Assembly (NCBI GenBank): GCA_963699105.1
Contig: CAVOTI010000005.1
Span: 620,001-684,000 of the forward strand
Length of the DNA: 64,000 nucleotides
Origin: Bog-756 sp963699105
GTDB taxonomy: Bacteria; Actinomycetota; Acidimicrobiia; Acidimicrobiales; RAAP-2
Direction of reading: 5' to 3'
Part shown: one piece after another, positions 25,418 to 35,253 of the stretch
Layout of the letters: each line of letters starts with the position of its first letter
Numbering within the stretch: position 1 is the first letter of the stretch
Program-made: the position numbers and the translations under genes
The notes under the pieces: model-generated
Databases searched by the model: none
The model's input: the letters and a program-made list of their open reading frames with translations, nothing else
What the model was told of the DNA's origin: nothing

Positions 25418-26624
25418 ATGACCACCACGGAGTCCGAGCTCTACTACGACCCGTACGACTTCGAGATCGACACCGACCCCTACCCGGTGTGGAAGCGCCT
25501 GCGGGACGAACGGCCGCTGTACTACAACGAGCGCTACGACTTCTTCGCCCTCAGCCGCTTCGACGACGTCGACCAGTGCTCGAGGGACTGGGAGACCTAC
25601 ATCTCCAGCAAGGGGACGCTGCTCGAGATCATCAAGAGCGGCATGGAACTGCCGCCCGGGTCGATCATCTTCGAGGATCCTCCGGCCCACAACATCCACC
25701 GCCGGCTGCTGTCGCGGGCGTTCACCCCCCGCAACATCAACGCCCTCGAACCCAAGATCCGCGAGTTCTGCGCCCGCAGTCTCGACCCCCTGGTCGACCA
25801 GGGTGGCTTCGACTTCATCGCCGACATCGGCGCCCAAATGCCCATGCGCACCATCGGCATGCTGCTGGGCATACCCGAGTCCGACCAGGAGGCCATCCGG
25901 GACCGCATCGACGAGGGCCTCCGGCTGACCGACGGGGCCATGCCCGACTTCGAGGCCTCCCTGGCCGAGGGGGCGAACTCGGGCGACGGGTTCGCCGAGT
26001 ACATCGACTGGCGGGCCACCCATCCGTCCGACGACCTGATGACCGATCTGCTCCAGGCCGAGTTCGAGGACGAGAACGGCGAGATCCGCCGCCTGAGCCG
26101 CCAGGAGGTCCTCGGCTACGTCAACCTGATCGCCGCCGCCGGCAACGAGACGACCACGCCGCCTGATCGGTTGGACGGGCAAGGTCCTGGCCGACAACCC
26201 CGACCAACGCCGCCAGCTGGTCGAGGACCGTTCCCTCGTACCCAACGCCATCGAGGAGCTGCTGCGCTACGAGTCCCCCTCCCCCGTCCAGGCCCGCTAC
26301 GTGACCAAGGACGTCGAGCACCACGGGCAGTCGGTTCCCGCCGGGAGCGCCATCTTGTTGTTGAACGCCTCGGCCAACCGCGACGAGCGCAAGTTCCCCG
26401 AAGCCGACCGGTTCGACATCCACCGCAACGTCGACGCCCACCTGGCCTTCGGATTCGGCATCCACTTCTGCCTGGGTTCGGCCCTGGCCCGGCTGGAGGG
26501 CCAGGTGGCCCTGGACGAGATCCTCCAACGGTTCCCCACCTGGGACGTGGACTGGGATCACGCCGTGCAGGCCCGGACCTCGACCGTGCGAGGCTGGGAG
26601 AAACTTCCCGTCGCCACCCCCTGA
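25418..26624 (+). CDS. Cytochrome P450, one frameshift
   Basis: The reconstructed enzyme has about 400 residues. The I-helix oxygen motif AAGNETTT, the K-helix ELLRYESP (ExxR) and the heme loop FGFGIHFCLGSALAR are all present, so it should be a functional soluble bacterial P450 hydroxylase. The frame breaks right after the I-helix at about 26158-26160 (one extra C); the rest continues in the next frame to 26624. ATG 25418 is preferred over ATG 25406, with GGGGA upstream. It needs a ferredoxin/reductase; the 2Fe-2S reductase at 33747 is a possible but unproven partner. Confidence 0.88.
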
Positions 26625-26663
26625 CGCCGGCCCGCGGAGACGTCGAGAGAGGATGTCCTTGCC

Positions 26664-27410
26664 ATGAGAACGGTCGTCGTCGGTGCCTCCAGCGGTCTCG
26701 GTCGCTCCATCGCCACCGGGCTCGGCCAGCGGGGCGCCACCGTGGCCCTGTTGGCCCGACGCCACGACCGGCTGGTCGAGGCGGCCAAGGAGGCCGGGCC
26801 CGGGGCCCTGGCCATCGTGTGCGACGTGACCGACGAATCGTCGTGCCGGTCGGCCGTCGAGGAGGCGGCCGACGGGCTGGGCGGGATCGACGCCCTCGTC
26901 TACACCCCAGGGATCGGCCCGCTCAGCCATCTGGTGGACGTCAGCGCCGACACCTGGAGGAAGACCTTCGACACCAATGTGATCGGGGCGGCCCTGGTCA
27001 CCGCGGCCGCCATGCCCCACCTCACCGAGACCAGGGGCGTGGCCGCCTATCTGTCCTCGGTGAGCGCCTCGTTCACACCGCCCTGGCCCGGCCTGGGGGC
27101 CTACGCCACCAGCAAGGCGGCCCTCGAGACCCTGATCGAGGCGTGGCGGGCCGAGCACCCGGCCGTCGGCTTCACCCGGGTCATCGTGGGTGACTGCGCC
27201 GGTGGAGAGGGCCCCTCGGGCACCGAGTTCGCCAACGAGTGGGACTGGGACCTGGCCGCCCAGTTCCATCCCATCTGGCAGTCCCGCAACTACCTGGCCG
27301 GCAGCCTGATGGACGTCGACGAACTGGTGCGGGTGGTGGATACCGTCCTGCGCTGCGGGGCCAGTGCCTACGTGCCCTCGGTGGCCGTCACCCCCCGACC
27401 ACCGGTTTGA
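26664..27410 (+). CDS. Short-chain dehydrogenase/reductase
   Basis: A 248-residue classical SDR. The coenzyme loop VVGASSGLGRS is at the N-terminus and the catalytic YATSK near residue 151, with a Ser in LSSVSAS. It follows the P450 by 39 bases on the same strand, so an alcohol made by hydroxylation could be its substrate (inference from position). The C-terminal half (NEWDWDLAAQFHPIWQSRNYL) is unusual for the family. Confidence 0.88.
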   Translation: MRTVVVGASSGLGRSIATGLGQRGATVALLARRHDRLVEAAKEAGPGALAIVCDVTDESSCRSAVEEAADGLGGIDALVYTPGIGPLSHLVDVSADTWRKTFDTNVIGAALVTAAAMPHLTETRGVAAYLSSVSASFTPPWPGLGAYATSKAALETLIEAWRAEHPAVGFTRVIVGDCAGGEGPSGTEFANEWDWDLAAQFHPIWQSRNYLAGSLMDVDELVRVVDTVLRCGASAYVPSVAVTPRPPV

Positions 27411-27427
27411 CCCCCGGGCCGGGCCGG

Positions 27428-28258
27428 TCACGACGGGCGGTTGAGCAGCATGTCGGCGATGGCGGTGGCCCCGGGGAACGACCCGGTGATGCCCGAGCTC
27501 ATGTAGCCGGCATCGGTGACCAGGGTGATCCCGGTGACGGCGGCGGCGGCGTCGCTGCACAGGAAGACCAGCGGGTAGGCCTGCTCCAGCGGCGTCGAGA
27601 CCTCGATGCCGAGCTCGGCCCGGTAGTCGGAGGCGAACCCAAGCCACGTCTCGGCGTTGGCCCGGGCCAGTGGCGTGTCGGTGGGGCCGGGGCAGATGGC
27701 GTTGATGCGGACGCCCTGCTTGGAGAAGGGGAAGGCCGTGCTGGCCACATAGGCGCACATGGCCTGCTTGGACGACAGGTAGTCGGCCCGGCCGTGCGCC
27801 TCCACCCAGGCGACGGCGGCGTCGAAGTCCGGGGTGGCCAGGAGCTCCCCGAGCTCGGGCAGGTTGGCCTCCCAGCCGAGCCCGGCCGCCGACGAGATGC
27901 AGCCGATGGCCGATCCCCGGCCCAGCATGCCGGCGGCCATCAGCCGGTCGATCAGGTGGCGGTGGCCGATGAAATTGACCCGCTCGATACCCGGCGTGCC
28001 GTCGGCCACCCCGGCGCAGGCCAGCAGCACGTCCACTCGTCCCCCGCACTGGTCGAGGGCGCCGTCGATCGACGACCGGTCGGCCAGGTCGACGTGGATG
28101 GGCCGCGCCCCGGCCAGGGTGACGGCGGCCACGTCCATCACCACCACCTCGGCCCCGGCGTCCTGCAGCAGCTCGGCGGCCGCCGCTCCCATGCCGGTGG
28201 CCCCCCCGACCACCAGGGCCCGTTTCCCGTCGAAGCGGAATGCGTCGGCCATGGTCAC
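27428..28258 (-). CDS. Short-chain dehydrogenase/reductase (3-alpha-HSD-like)
   Basis: A 276-residue SDR starting at GTG 28258 with GGAGG upstream. Features are VVGGATGMGAAAAELL for coenzyme binding, the catalytic YLSSKQA, and INAICPGPTDTPLA. The insert before the active-site Tyr is long, as in bacterial 3-alpha-hydroxysteroid/carbonyl reductases. It runs on the same strand as the CoA-transferase upstream (30-base gap). The substrate is unknown. Confidence 0.87.
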   Translation of the reverse strand: MTMADAFRFDGKRALVVGGATGMGAAAAELLQDAGAEVVVMDVAAVTLAGARPIHVDLADRSSIDGALDQCGGRVDVLLACAGVADGTPGIERVNFIGHRHLIDRLMAAGMLGRGSAIGCISSAAGLGWEANLPELGELLATPDFDAAVAWVEAHGRADYLSSKQAMCAYVASTAFPFSKQGVRINAICPGPTDTPLARANAETWLGFASDYRAELGIEVSTPLEQAYPLVFLCSDAAAAVTGITLVTDAGYMSSGITGSFPGATAIADMLLNRPS

Positions 28259-28288
28259 GTCACAACCTCCCCGGCGTCCCGACGGCGG

Positions 28289-29506
28289 TCAGGCGACGAT
28301 GCCGCGGATCTTGAGGTCGATTATGGCCTCTTCGTCGAGGCCGATGCCGGCCAGGATGCGGTCGCCGTGCTCGTTGAACTCCGGGGCCCGCCTCGGTACC
28401 GGAGGCTCCTCGTCGAACTGGACCGGCGCCGCCACCAGCCGGAACGGCGTCCCCGTCGCCGTCTGACAGTCCTGGATGTAGCCGTTGGCCACCGTCTGGG
28501 GATCGGCCGCCGCCTCCAGGGTGTCCTGGACCACGGCCCACTGCCCGATGAAGCCGTCGAGCTGCTCCCGCCACTCGACCAGGGTGGCCGAGGCGAAGTG
28601 GTCGGTCAGGATGGCCACGGCGGCGTCACTGTTCCCCATGAGGGACTGGTAGTCGGCGAACCGGGGATCGGTGGCCAGCTCCGGACGACCGATGGCCTGG
28701 CAGAGCGGCGCCCAGTACTTGGCCGGCTGGAGGCAGGTGAAGGCCAGCACCCGTCCGTCCTTGGTCTCGTAGTTGCGGGACAGCGGATTGGACCCGACCC
28801 GGTCGGCCGGCGGAGGCGCCCAGGGCATCCCCAGCACCAGGGACAGAGCCACGGCCTGGCCCATGGCCCACATGCCCACCCCGAGGAGCGACACGTCGAC
28901 CACGGTGGCCTCACCGGTGCGCTCCCGGTGGAACAGGGCCCCCATGATCCCACCGGCGATGGTCATGGCCCCGATCGAGTCCCCGAAGCCCGGGGCCGGC
29001 GGGACCGGCACCAGGTCGTACTCGGGCCGCTTGGCCCCCACGGCGATGCCCGACCGGGCCCAAAAGGCCAGGGCGTCGTACGAGCCCTTGTCGGCGTCCG
29101 GGCCCCGCTCGCCCTGACCGGTGCCCCGCACGTAGATGATCTCGGGGCTGTGGGCCCGGATGTCGTCGACCCCGATCTTGAGCTTCTGGCGCACGCTCGG
29201 GAGCTTGTTGGTGAGGAACACGTCGGAGGTGGACGCCAGCGTGTAGAGGATCTCGAGACCGTCGGGAGATGTCAGGTCGAGACCGAGGCTCTGCTTGCCC
29301 CGGTTGGAGTGCTCGAGCAGGGCGTGGACGTCGCTGGGCACGATGGCCAGTCCCGAGGAGGCCAGTCCGCGCATGGCGTCGCCCCGCTGCACGTGTTCGA
29401 TCTTGACGACCTCGGCGCCCCAGTCGGACAGTAGGGCCGACGCCGCCGGGACGAAGGTGTGCTCGGCGACCTCGAGGATCCGGACACCCTGCAGGACAGC
29501 GGTCAC
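28289..29506 (-). CDS. CaiB/BaiF (family III) CoA-transferase 2
   Basis: A 405-residue CoA-transferase: VRILEVAEHTFVPAASALLSDWGAEVVKIEH, LTNKLPSVRQKL and YDALAFWARSG are family segments, and the Asp in PGFGDSIGAM is the likely thioester-carrying residue. The start is GTG 29506, with GGAGGTAGAGA before it. It is probably cotranscribed with the downstream SDR. It differs clearly from the other two transferases in the window, so it is not a recent duplicate. Confidence 0.9.
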   Translation of the reverse strand: MTAVLQGVRILEVAEHTFVPAASALLSDWGAEVVKIEHVQRGDAMRGLASSGLAIVPSDVHALLEHSNRGKQSLGLDLTSPDGLEILYTLASTSDVFLTNKLPSVRQKLKIGVDDIRAHSPEIIYVRGTGQGERGPDADKGSYDALAFWARSGIAVGAKRPEYDLVPVPPAPGFGDSIGAMTIAGGIMGALFHRERTGEATVVDVSLLGVGMWAMGQAVALSLVLGMPWAPPPADRVGSNPLSRNYETKDGRVLAFTCLQPAKYWAPLCQAIGRPELATDPRFADYQSLMGNSDAAVAILTDHFASATLVEWREQLDGFIGQWAVVQDTLEAAADPQTVANGYIQDCQTATGTPFRLVAAPVQFDEEPPVPRRAPEFNEHGDRILAGIGLDEEAIIDLKIRGIVA

Positions 29507-29620
29507 TCTCTACCTCCGACGATCGTGGTTACCGAGGGCCGGCGACGGCGCGCTCCCCCAACTGGTGCCGAGCCGGCCGGGCCCGGGACAGAGCCCCGTA
29601 CCCCAGAATCGACAACGATG

Positions 29621-29650
29621 AATCTAGCTTGACGAGATCGTGATTCTCAA
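29621..29650 (-). promoter_or_regulatory. Candidate promoter of CoA-transferase 2
   Basis: Reading the minus strand, TTGAGA (29650-29645) and TAGATT (29626-29621) are 18 bases apart, a fair sigma-70-type pair. An imperfect inverted repeat with CTTGA/TCAAG ends spans 29628-29651 over the -35 region and could be an operator. The predicted leader is about 105 bases. Confidence 0.35.
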
Positions 29651-29684
29651 GAGCGGGTACCCACTCGTCCCCGAGGCGGTGCCC

Positions 29685-30464
29685 TCAGGCCCGAGGGTCC
29701 CGTGGCACCCAGTTCGGCGGCCGCTTCTCCATGAAGGCCCGCATCCCCTCCCGGGGCTCGTCCGAGTGCTCGAGGGCCCAGAACATGGTCTGGTAGTCGA
29801 TGTCCCCATAGCGCTCGTTGAGCATGCGCTTGACGTGGGCCCGGGCCGACGGGGCCGTCTGGAGCACCTGGTGGGCCGCCTCCGACGCCGCCGCATGGAG
29901 CTGGTGGTGGGGAACCACCCGGGCGATGAGCCCGAGACGGTGGGCCTCGGCGGCGTCGAACGGCCGGGCCGACAACAGCAGGTCCCGGGCCACGGCCACG
30001 CCCACATGGGCGGGCAGGACGGCGGCATAGGTGGCGTCGGGGATGCCCCGGAGGAGCTCCGGTACCCGGAACGTGGCCCGGTCGCTGACCACGGCGATGT
30101 CGGCCAACATGGCGATCAGCAGCCCCCCGGCCTGGCAGATCCCGTTCACGGCGGCGATGACCGGGGCCTGGCTGTCGCGGATGGCCAGGAACGGGAGGAC
30201 GTCCTGGCCCAGGTGGTCGGGCACCGACTCGCCCGGCTCGCTCCGGCCGCCCAGGTCGCCGCCCGGGGCGAACACGTCCCCCACCCCGGTGATGACGAGG
30301 GCGGCGAGCTCGGGGTCGCGGTTTACCAGGCCCACCGCCCGCTTCAGCCCGTAGTACATGGCGGGGGTCAGGGCGTTCCTGGCCTCGGGCCGGTCGATGA
30401 TGCACCAGGCGATTGGTCCGGCCCGCTCGAAGCGCAGCATGGCCGTGCCGAGGTCGTCATCCAT
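29685..30464 (-). CDS. Enoyl-CoA hydratase/isomerase family protein
   Basis: A 259-residue crotonase. GDVFAPGGDLGGR and VNGICQAGGLLIAMLADI form the oxyanion hole, and RVPELLRGIP keeps a Glu at the first catalytic position. The ATG at 30464 is preceded by GGAGGA. It is divergent from the metal-dependent hydrolase at 30595. It could hydrate an enoyl-CoA in the beta-oxidation-type route of this region; the second catalytic Glu is not clear, so isomerase or hydrolase activity is possible. Confidence 0.88.
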   Translation of the reverse strand: MDDDLGTAMLRFERAGPIAWCIIDRPEARNALTPAMYYGLKRAVGLVNRDPELAALVITGVGDVFAPGGDLGGRSEPGESVPDHLGQDVLPFLAIRDSQAPVIAAVNGICQAGGLLIAMLADIAVVSDRATFRVPELLRGIPDATYAAVLPAHVGVAVARDLLLSARPFDAAEAHRLGLIARVVPHHQLHAAASEAAHQVLQTAPSARAHVKRMLNERYGDIDYQTMFWALEHSDEPREGMRAFMEKRPPNWVPRDPRA

Positions 30465-30594
30465 GCGGTCCTCCCTCTCCCGGCCACCGGCCCCCGACCG
30501 CCGGCCTTGCTACGATATTACGGCTCTCGTAAATGCACAATCGAGTAATGATTTTGCGACAATCCCGCTTTCGGCCGAGCCCAAGGAGGACCGC

Positions 30595-31853
30595 ATGGCC
30601 CGCCCCCGGACCCCGGAACACATCCACCTGCGCAGCGCCGGCATGCTCGACGTGGCCGGCGGCTCGGTCGTGTCCCCCGGCGACCTGCTGATCGCCGGGG
30701 AGCGGATCCTCGACGTGGCGCCGGCCACGGTGCCCGACGGGGCCGTCGAGATCGATCTGGGCGACCTGACCCTGCTGCCCGGGCTGATGGACATGGAGGT
30801 CAATCTGCTCCTCGGCGGACCCGACCACCGGAGCCCCCTCAACGCCGTCCAGGACGACCCGGCCCTCCGCACCCTGCGGTCGGTGGCCAATGCCCGCCGG
30901 ACCCTCCAGGCCGGGTTCACCACCGTGCGCAACCTCGGTCTGTTCATCCAGACCGGCGGGTTGCTGCTGGACGTGGCCCTCATGAAGGCCATCGACTTCG
31001 GCTGGTTCGAAGGGCCCCGGGTGGTGCCGGCCGGGCACGCCATCACCCCCACCGGGGGCCACCTCGATCCGACCATGTTCCAGGCCCTGGCGCCCCACAT
31101 CATGCCCCTCACCGTCGAGGAGGGCATCGCCAACGGGGTGAGCGAGGTCCGAAAGGCCGTCCGCTACCAGATCAAGCACGGCGCCCGGCTGATCAAGGTG
31201 TGCGCGTCGGGCGGGGTGATGTCCCATACCGGGCCGGCCGGCGCCCAGCAGTACTCCGACGAGGAGCTGGCGGCCATCGTCGACGAGGCCCACCGGGCCG
31301 GGCTCAAGAGTGGCGGCCCACGCCCACGGCGACGACGGTATCCGGGCCGCCCTCGAGGCGGGGATCGACTGCATCGAGCACGGCTCGCTCATGTCCGACG
31401 AGACCCTCGACCTGCTGGTCGGGCTCGGGCCGCTTCCTGGTGCCGACCACCTACCTGGCCGACGGCATGGACGTGTCCCACGCCGCTCCCGAGCTCCAGG
31501 CCAAGGCGGCCGAGGTATTCCCCCGGGCCAAGGAGACCATCCGCCGGGCCATCGCCCGGGGCGCCCGCATCGCCTGCGGGACCGACGCCCCGGCCATCCC
31601 CCACGGGAAGAACGCCAAGGAGCTGGCTGGCCCTGGTCGACCGGGGCATGACCCCCCTCGAGGCCATCCGGGCCGCCACCACCGTGGCCGCCGAGCTGAT
31701 CGACGTGGACGACCGGGGGCGTCTCGAGGCCGGCCTGCTGGCCGACATCATCGCCGTGCCGGGCGACCCGCTGACCGACATCGGCGTCACCGAGGACGTC
31801 CGGTTCGTCATGAAGGGCGGCCAGGTGTACCGCCACAGACGGGGGCCGCCTGA
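30595..31853 (+). pseudogene. Metal-dependent amidohydrolase (imidazolonepropionase/Xaa-Pro dipeptidase-like), at least three frameshifts
   Basis: The reconstructed product is about 415 residues: GLMDMEVNLLLGG, GFTTVRNLG, LIKVCASGGVMSH with the metal-bridging Lys region, AHAHGDDGI, CIEHGSLMS and CGTDAPAIPHGKN supply the metal ligands of the family, then LADIIAVPGDPL. These run through three frames, with single extra bases near 31311, 31420 and 31630, plus uncertainty at the very end. ATG 30595 follows AAGGAGGA. Real substrates of this subgroup are diverse lactams, amides and dipeptides. Every metal ligand survives, so an assembly cause is likely. Confidence 0.8.
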
Positions 31854-31878
31854 GGCGCCGCCACCCGTCGGGCCGGCG

Positions 31879-32605
31879 TCAGGCGGCCGAGCCGGTCCCG
31901 ATGCCGTGGAGGATGAGGTTCCACAGGTCCTCGGCCGGATCGCCGTCGTCGGTCCGGAGGGACAGGCCGCCGATGGTGGCCGAGAAGGTGTTGAACATGA
32001 TGGCCTCGAGCGACGATGCCGACGATGGGGCCGCTGCGGAGGCCGGAGCGGACGGCGCCGGCGGCCGCGGCCTCCTGCAGGACCTCTTCGAACACCGCGA
32101 CGAGAGGGGCGAAGACCCGGGCCGCCTCTTTGGGATGTTCGGTGAGCAGCTGCTGGGCGAACTCGGCCATGCCCAGGGGCCGGCGTCCGTCGGCGCGCCG
32201 GGTCCTCGGCGGTCCTGGCTCGAGGGGGCCGGCACAGCCAGGTAGTACTCCACCACGAAGCGGTGCAGCCGCTCGAGGGGATCGTCGGTCTGGGCGATGA
32301 CCTGACGCGCAGCCGCTCGGCCGTCGACCGCACCTGCTCCTCGAACAGGGCCAGGAGCAGCTCGTGCTTGCCCCCGAAGTACTGGTAGAAGCTGTGAAGC
32401 GACTGACCCGAGCGCTCGACCACCTCTTGGACGGTGAAGTCCCCGCCGGCCTCGAGTCGAAGAGCTCGATGGCCGCATCGAGGAAGCGCTGGACCCGACT
32501 CTCGGCCCGGAGCCGGGCCGAGTCGAGCGACCGGGCCACCGCCTGCTCACGCCGGCTCGGTCCCTCGGGCTCGGTGGCCTCGGCTGCCAGATCGTTCTTC
32601 GTCAC
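31879..32605 (-). pseudogene. TetR regulator paralogue, at least four frameshifts
   Basis: The pieces SLDSARLRAESRVQRFLDAAIELF, RSGQSLHSFYQYFGGKHEL, DDPLERLHRFVVEYY, FAQQLLTEHPKEAARVFAPL and EDLWNLILHGIGTG lie in order over three frames. Together they mirror the intact TetR at 12248-12958 almost segment by segment. The GTG start is at 32605. As written no functional repressor is made. The gene is convergent with the amidohydrolase and upstream of an SDR and the plus-strand reductase cluster, a sensible place for a local regulator. Confidence 0.8.
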
Positions 32606-32686
32606 CCAGCAGAGCGTACCCGAGGATGCCCGGACCCCCTCGACCTGGTGGCGGTGCCATCGGACCCGACGACCGGACCGGTGGCG

Positions 32687-33436
32687 TCAGGTGTTGCGGC
32701 CGCCGTTGACCCCGATCACCTGCCCGGTGATGTAGCCGGCCTCCTCACTGACGAGGAACGCGGAGGTGACGGCGATGTCCTCGGGCGTCCCCACCCGTCG
32801 GACCGGGGTCAGCGACGCGTGGTACTCGACCCCTTGCCCAACAGTCCCCGCTGCTCGGTCTTCCGCAGCATCGGCGTGTCGATGAAGCCGGGGGAATGGT
32901 GTTGACGGTGATCCCCTGGGGCCCGAGCTCCAGGGCCAGGGCCTTGGTGAAGCCGATCACCCCGGCCTTGGACGCCACGTAGTGCGTCATGAGCTGCTGG
33001 CCGCCCTGCGCACTCGAGGACGAGATGTTCACGATCCGGCCCCACCCCTCTTCGATCATGTCCGGGACCACCGCCTGGCAGCAGTCGAAGGTGCCGGTGA
33101 GATTGACGGCCAGGATGCGGTTCCACTTCTCGGCGGTGATCGACAGGAATGGGTCGAAGCCGTCCATGCCGGCGCTGTTGACCAGGATGGTGGGTGGCCC
33201 GAGCTGTTCCCGGGCCCGGTTGACGCCGTCGTCGATCTGCGCCCGGTCGGTCACGTCGACGGTGAAGCCGGCGGCGGTGCCCCCGACGGCGGTGATGGCG
33301 GCGGCGGCCGCCTCGGCGGCGGCACCGTCGCGGTCGAAGATGGCCACCGACCGGCCGTCGGCGGCCAGCCGCTTGGCGATGGCCAATCCGATCCCCGAGC
33401 CCCTCCGGTGACGATGGCGGTGCGGGGCGAGGTCAT
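32687..33436 (-). pseudogene. FabG-like short-chain dehydrogenase, three frameshifts
   Basis: The reconstructed product is 249 residues: TAIVTGG and GSGIGLAIAKRLAADG at the coenzyme site, ILVNSAGMDG, the catalytic Ser region NISSSSAQGG, YVASK, then IDTPMLRKTEQRGLLGKG and YITGQVIGVNGGRNT before TGA at 32687. The breaks are near 33395, 32893 and 32838, each one base short within a G or C run. ATG 33436 is the start. It would oxidise a 3-hydroxyacyl-CoA or similar alcohol. Confidence 0.82.
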
Positions 33437-33709
33437 CGGATCGGCTCGTCTCCGGACATGCAGCTCTCCTTCGGGTGGGACGCTCGGTTAGAGGATCGCT
33501 TTTGCCCACCCAGAATCCTGTTTTCAGTTTCTAGCAGCCGGGTGGCGTCGCCTGCTCCCCACCGTGGCCGGCTCCCGGGGGTGGTCGGGTGGCGGCCGAA
33601 CTCGGTGTCGGGAGCCGGACGTCCCGCCGTCCGCCGGCTCCCGGTGGTGGACCCCGGTGGGCCGACGGCGGGGGCCGGGCCGGCCGGCAGCACCCCGCCT
33701 GGACGTCCG

Positions 33710-33738
33710 TTGCCAGTCAATGAGAACTCCGTTACCAT
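33710..33738 (+). promoter_or_regulatory. Candidate sigma-70-type promoter giving a near-leaderless transcript
   Basis: TTGCCA (33710-33715) and TACCAT (33733-33738) are separated by exactly 17 bases, placing the transcript start within a few bases of the ATG at 33747. No Shine-Dalgarno is present, which fits leaderless initiation, common in actinobacteria. The rest of the 310-base gap 33437-33746 is GC-rich apart from an AT-rich element at 33509-33534 that serves the opposite gene. Confidence 0.45.
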
Positions 33739-33746
33739 TTACCGAC

Positions 33747-34821
33747 ATGGCACTCTCCAAGCCCAGCCCGGTGGCGCTGGGCGTGCCCCCCGACCGCCGC
33801 TTCCACCGGCTCCGGGTGGGCCGTGTGGTGCGGGAGACGGCCGAGGCCACCTCGTTGGTGCTCGAGGTGCCCGACGATCTCCGTGCGGCGTTCGCCTACC
33901 GGTCCGGACAGTTCTGCACCCTCAGGGTGTGGGTGGACGGGGCGCCCCACGTCCGCTGTTACTCGATGTCCTCGGCTCCGGCGGTGGACGACGAGTTGCG
34001 GGTCACGGTGAAGAAGGTGCCCGGCGGCACGGCGTCGACCTGGATCCACGACCACCTCACGCCGGGGAGCATGGTGGAGGTAGCCCGGCCGGCCGGCTTC
34101 TTCCGCCTCGGCCCCGAGGACCGGGACGTGATGGCGTTCAGCGCCGGGAGCGGGATCACCCCGGTGATCTCGCTGATGAAGACGGCGTTGGCCACCACCT
34201 CCCGGCGGGTGCGCCTGCTCGTATGCCAACCGCGATCTCGAGGCCGTCATCCTCCGGGCCGAGCTCGACCAGCTGGGCCTGCGGTACGGCAGCCGGTGCG
34301 TGGTGGTCCACCATCTGGACGTCGACCACGGGCTGGTGGGACCGGACGACGTCCGGGCGGCGGTCGACGGCATGGAGGAGGACGCCGAGTTCTACCTGTG
34401 CGGCCCCGCCCCCTTCATGGACGTGGTGGAGACCACCCTGGTGGCCGACGGCATCGATCCGGGTCGGATCCACATCGAACGGTTCACCCCCGACGACCGG
34501 CCGCCGGAGCCGGTCCCGGTGGACGGGGCGGCCGCCACCACCCGCATCACCATCGAGCTCGGTGGCCGGACGGCATCGACCGACCACTATCCCGGCACCA
34601 CCATCCTGCAGACGGCCCGGCAGCTGGACATGGGCCCGCCGTCCTCGTGCGAATCGGGCAGCTGCGCCACCTGCATGGCCAAGCTGACAGAGGGGACGGC
34701 TTCCATGCGGGTCAACAACGCCCTCACCGACGACGAGGTGGCCGACGGTTGGGTGCTCACCTGCCAGGCGCTGCCCACCAGTCCCACCCTGCACGTCTCC
34801 TACGACTGCGAGGAGGACTGA
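33747..34821 (+). CDS. Flavin/2Fe-2S oxidoreductase (KshB/HmpA-like reductase), one frameshift
   Basis: About 357 residues after correction. The N-terminal ferredoxin-reductase domain has RCYSMSSAP for FAD and GSGITPVISLMK for NAD(P)H. FYLCGPAPFMD ends that domain. The C-terminal plant-type ferredoxin carries CESGSCATCMAKL plus a distal Cys in LTCQALP, the four ligands of a 2Fe-2S cluster. One extra base at 34221 breaks the frame. Such reductases feed electrons to Rieske oxygenases or P450s; no Rieske oxygenase is in the window, so the P450 at 25418 is the nearest candidate. Its stop overlaps the next start (TGATG). Confidence 0.88.
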
Positions 34822-35253
34822 TGGGGGAGGTCCCGGTGGCCGACGTCATCGAGCTCCAGCAGCTGCTGGCCCGCTATGCCGTCGCCATGACCAAGGACGA
34901 CGTCGAGGCGGTGCTGGAGGTGTTCACTCCGGACGGCACCTACCGCGCCTTCGGAGACACCTACCCCCTGGCCGACTTCCCGGCCCTGGTGGCGGCGGCC
35001 CCCAAGGGGCTGTTCCTGGTGGGGCCCCCGGCCCTCGACATCGAGGGCGACACCGGCACCGGGCAGCAGCCCCTGTGCTTCGTCGACCAGACGAACCACG
35101 ACATGCGCATCGGCTACTACACCGACACCTACCGCCGCACCCCCCAGGGCTGGCGGCTGCACACCCGGTCGATGACCTTCCTGCGGAAGAGCGGCGCCCG
35201 TGACGCCGGGCGGGCCCACGACCCGACCCGACCCACCCCGACGGCCGGTCTGA
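34821..35253 (+). CDS. SnoaL/NTF2-like protein
   Basis: About 140 residues of the small alpha-beta barrel seen in SnoaL-like isomerases and hydratases: IELQQLLARYAVAMTKDDV, FTPDGTYRAFGDTY and GYYTDTYRRTPQGWRLHTRSM. ATG 34821 overlaps the reductase stop. As written the frame runs straight into the downstream dehydrogenase with no stop; if one extra base is present, as in the neighbours, it would end at the TGA 35251-35253, which overlaps the dehydrogenase ATG 35253 as TGATG. I therefore treat it as a separate gene. Confidence 0.75.

Noticed and set aside
22298..26251. A single 1317-residue protein upstream of and including the ligase
   Set aside because: The first two thirds is the amidohydrolase region read in the wrong frame; the ligase begins at ATG 23896 with an ATGA overlap.
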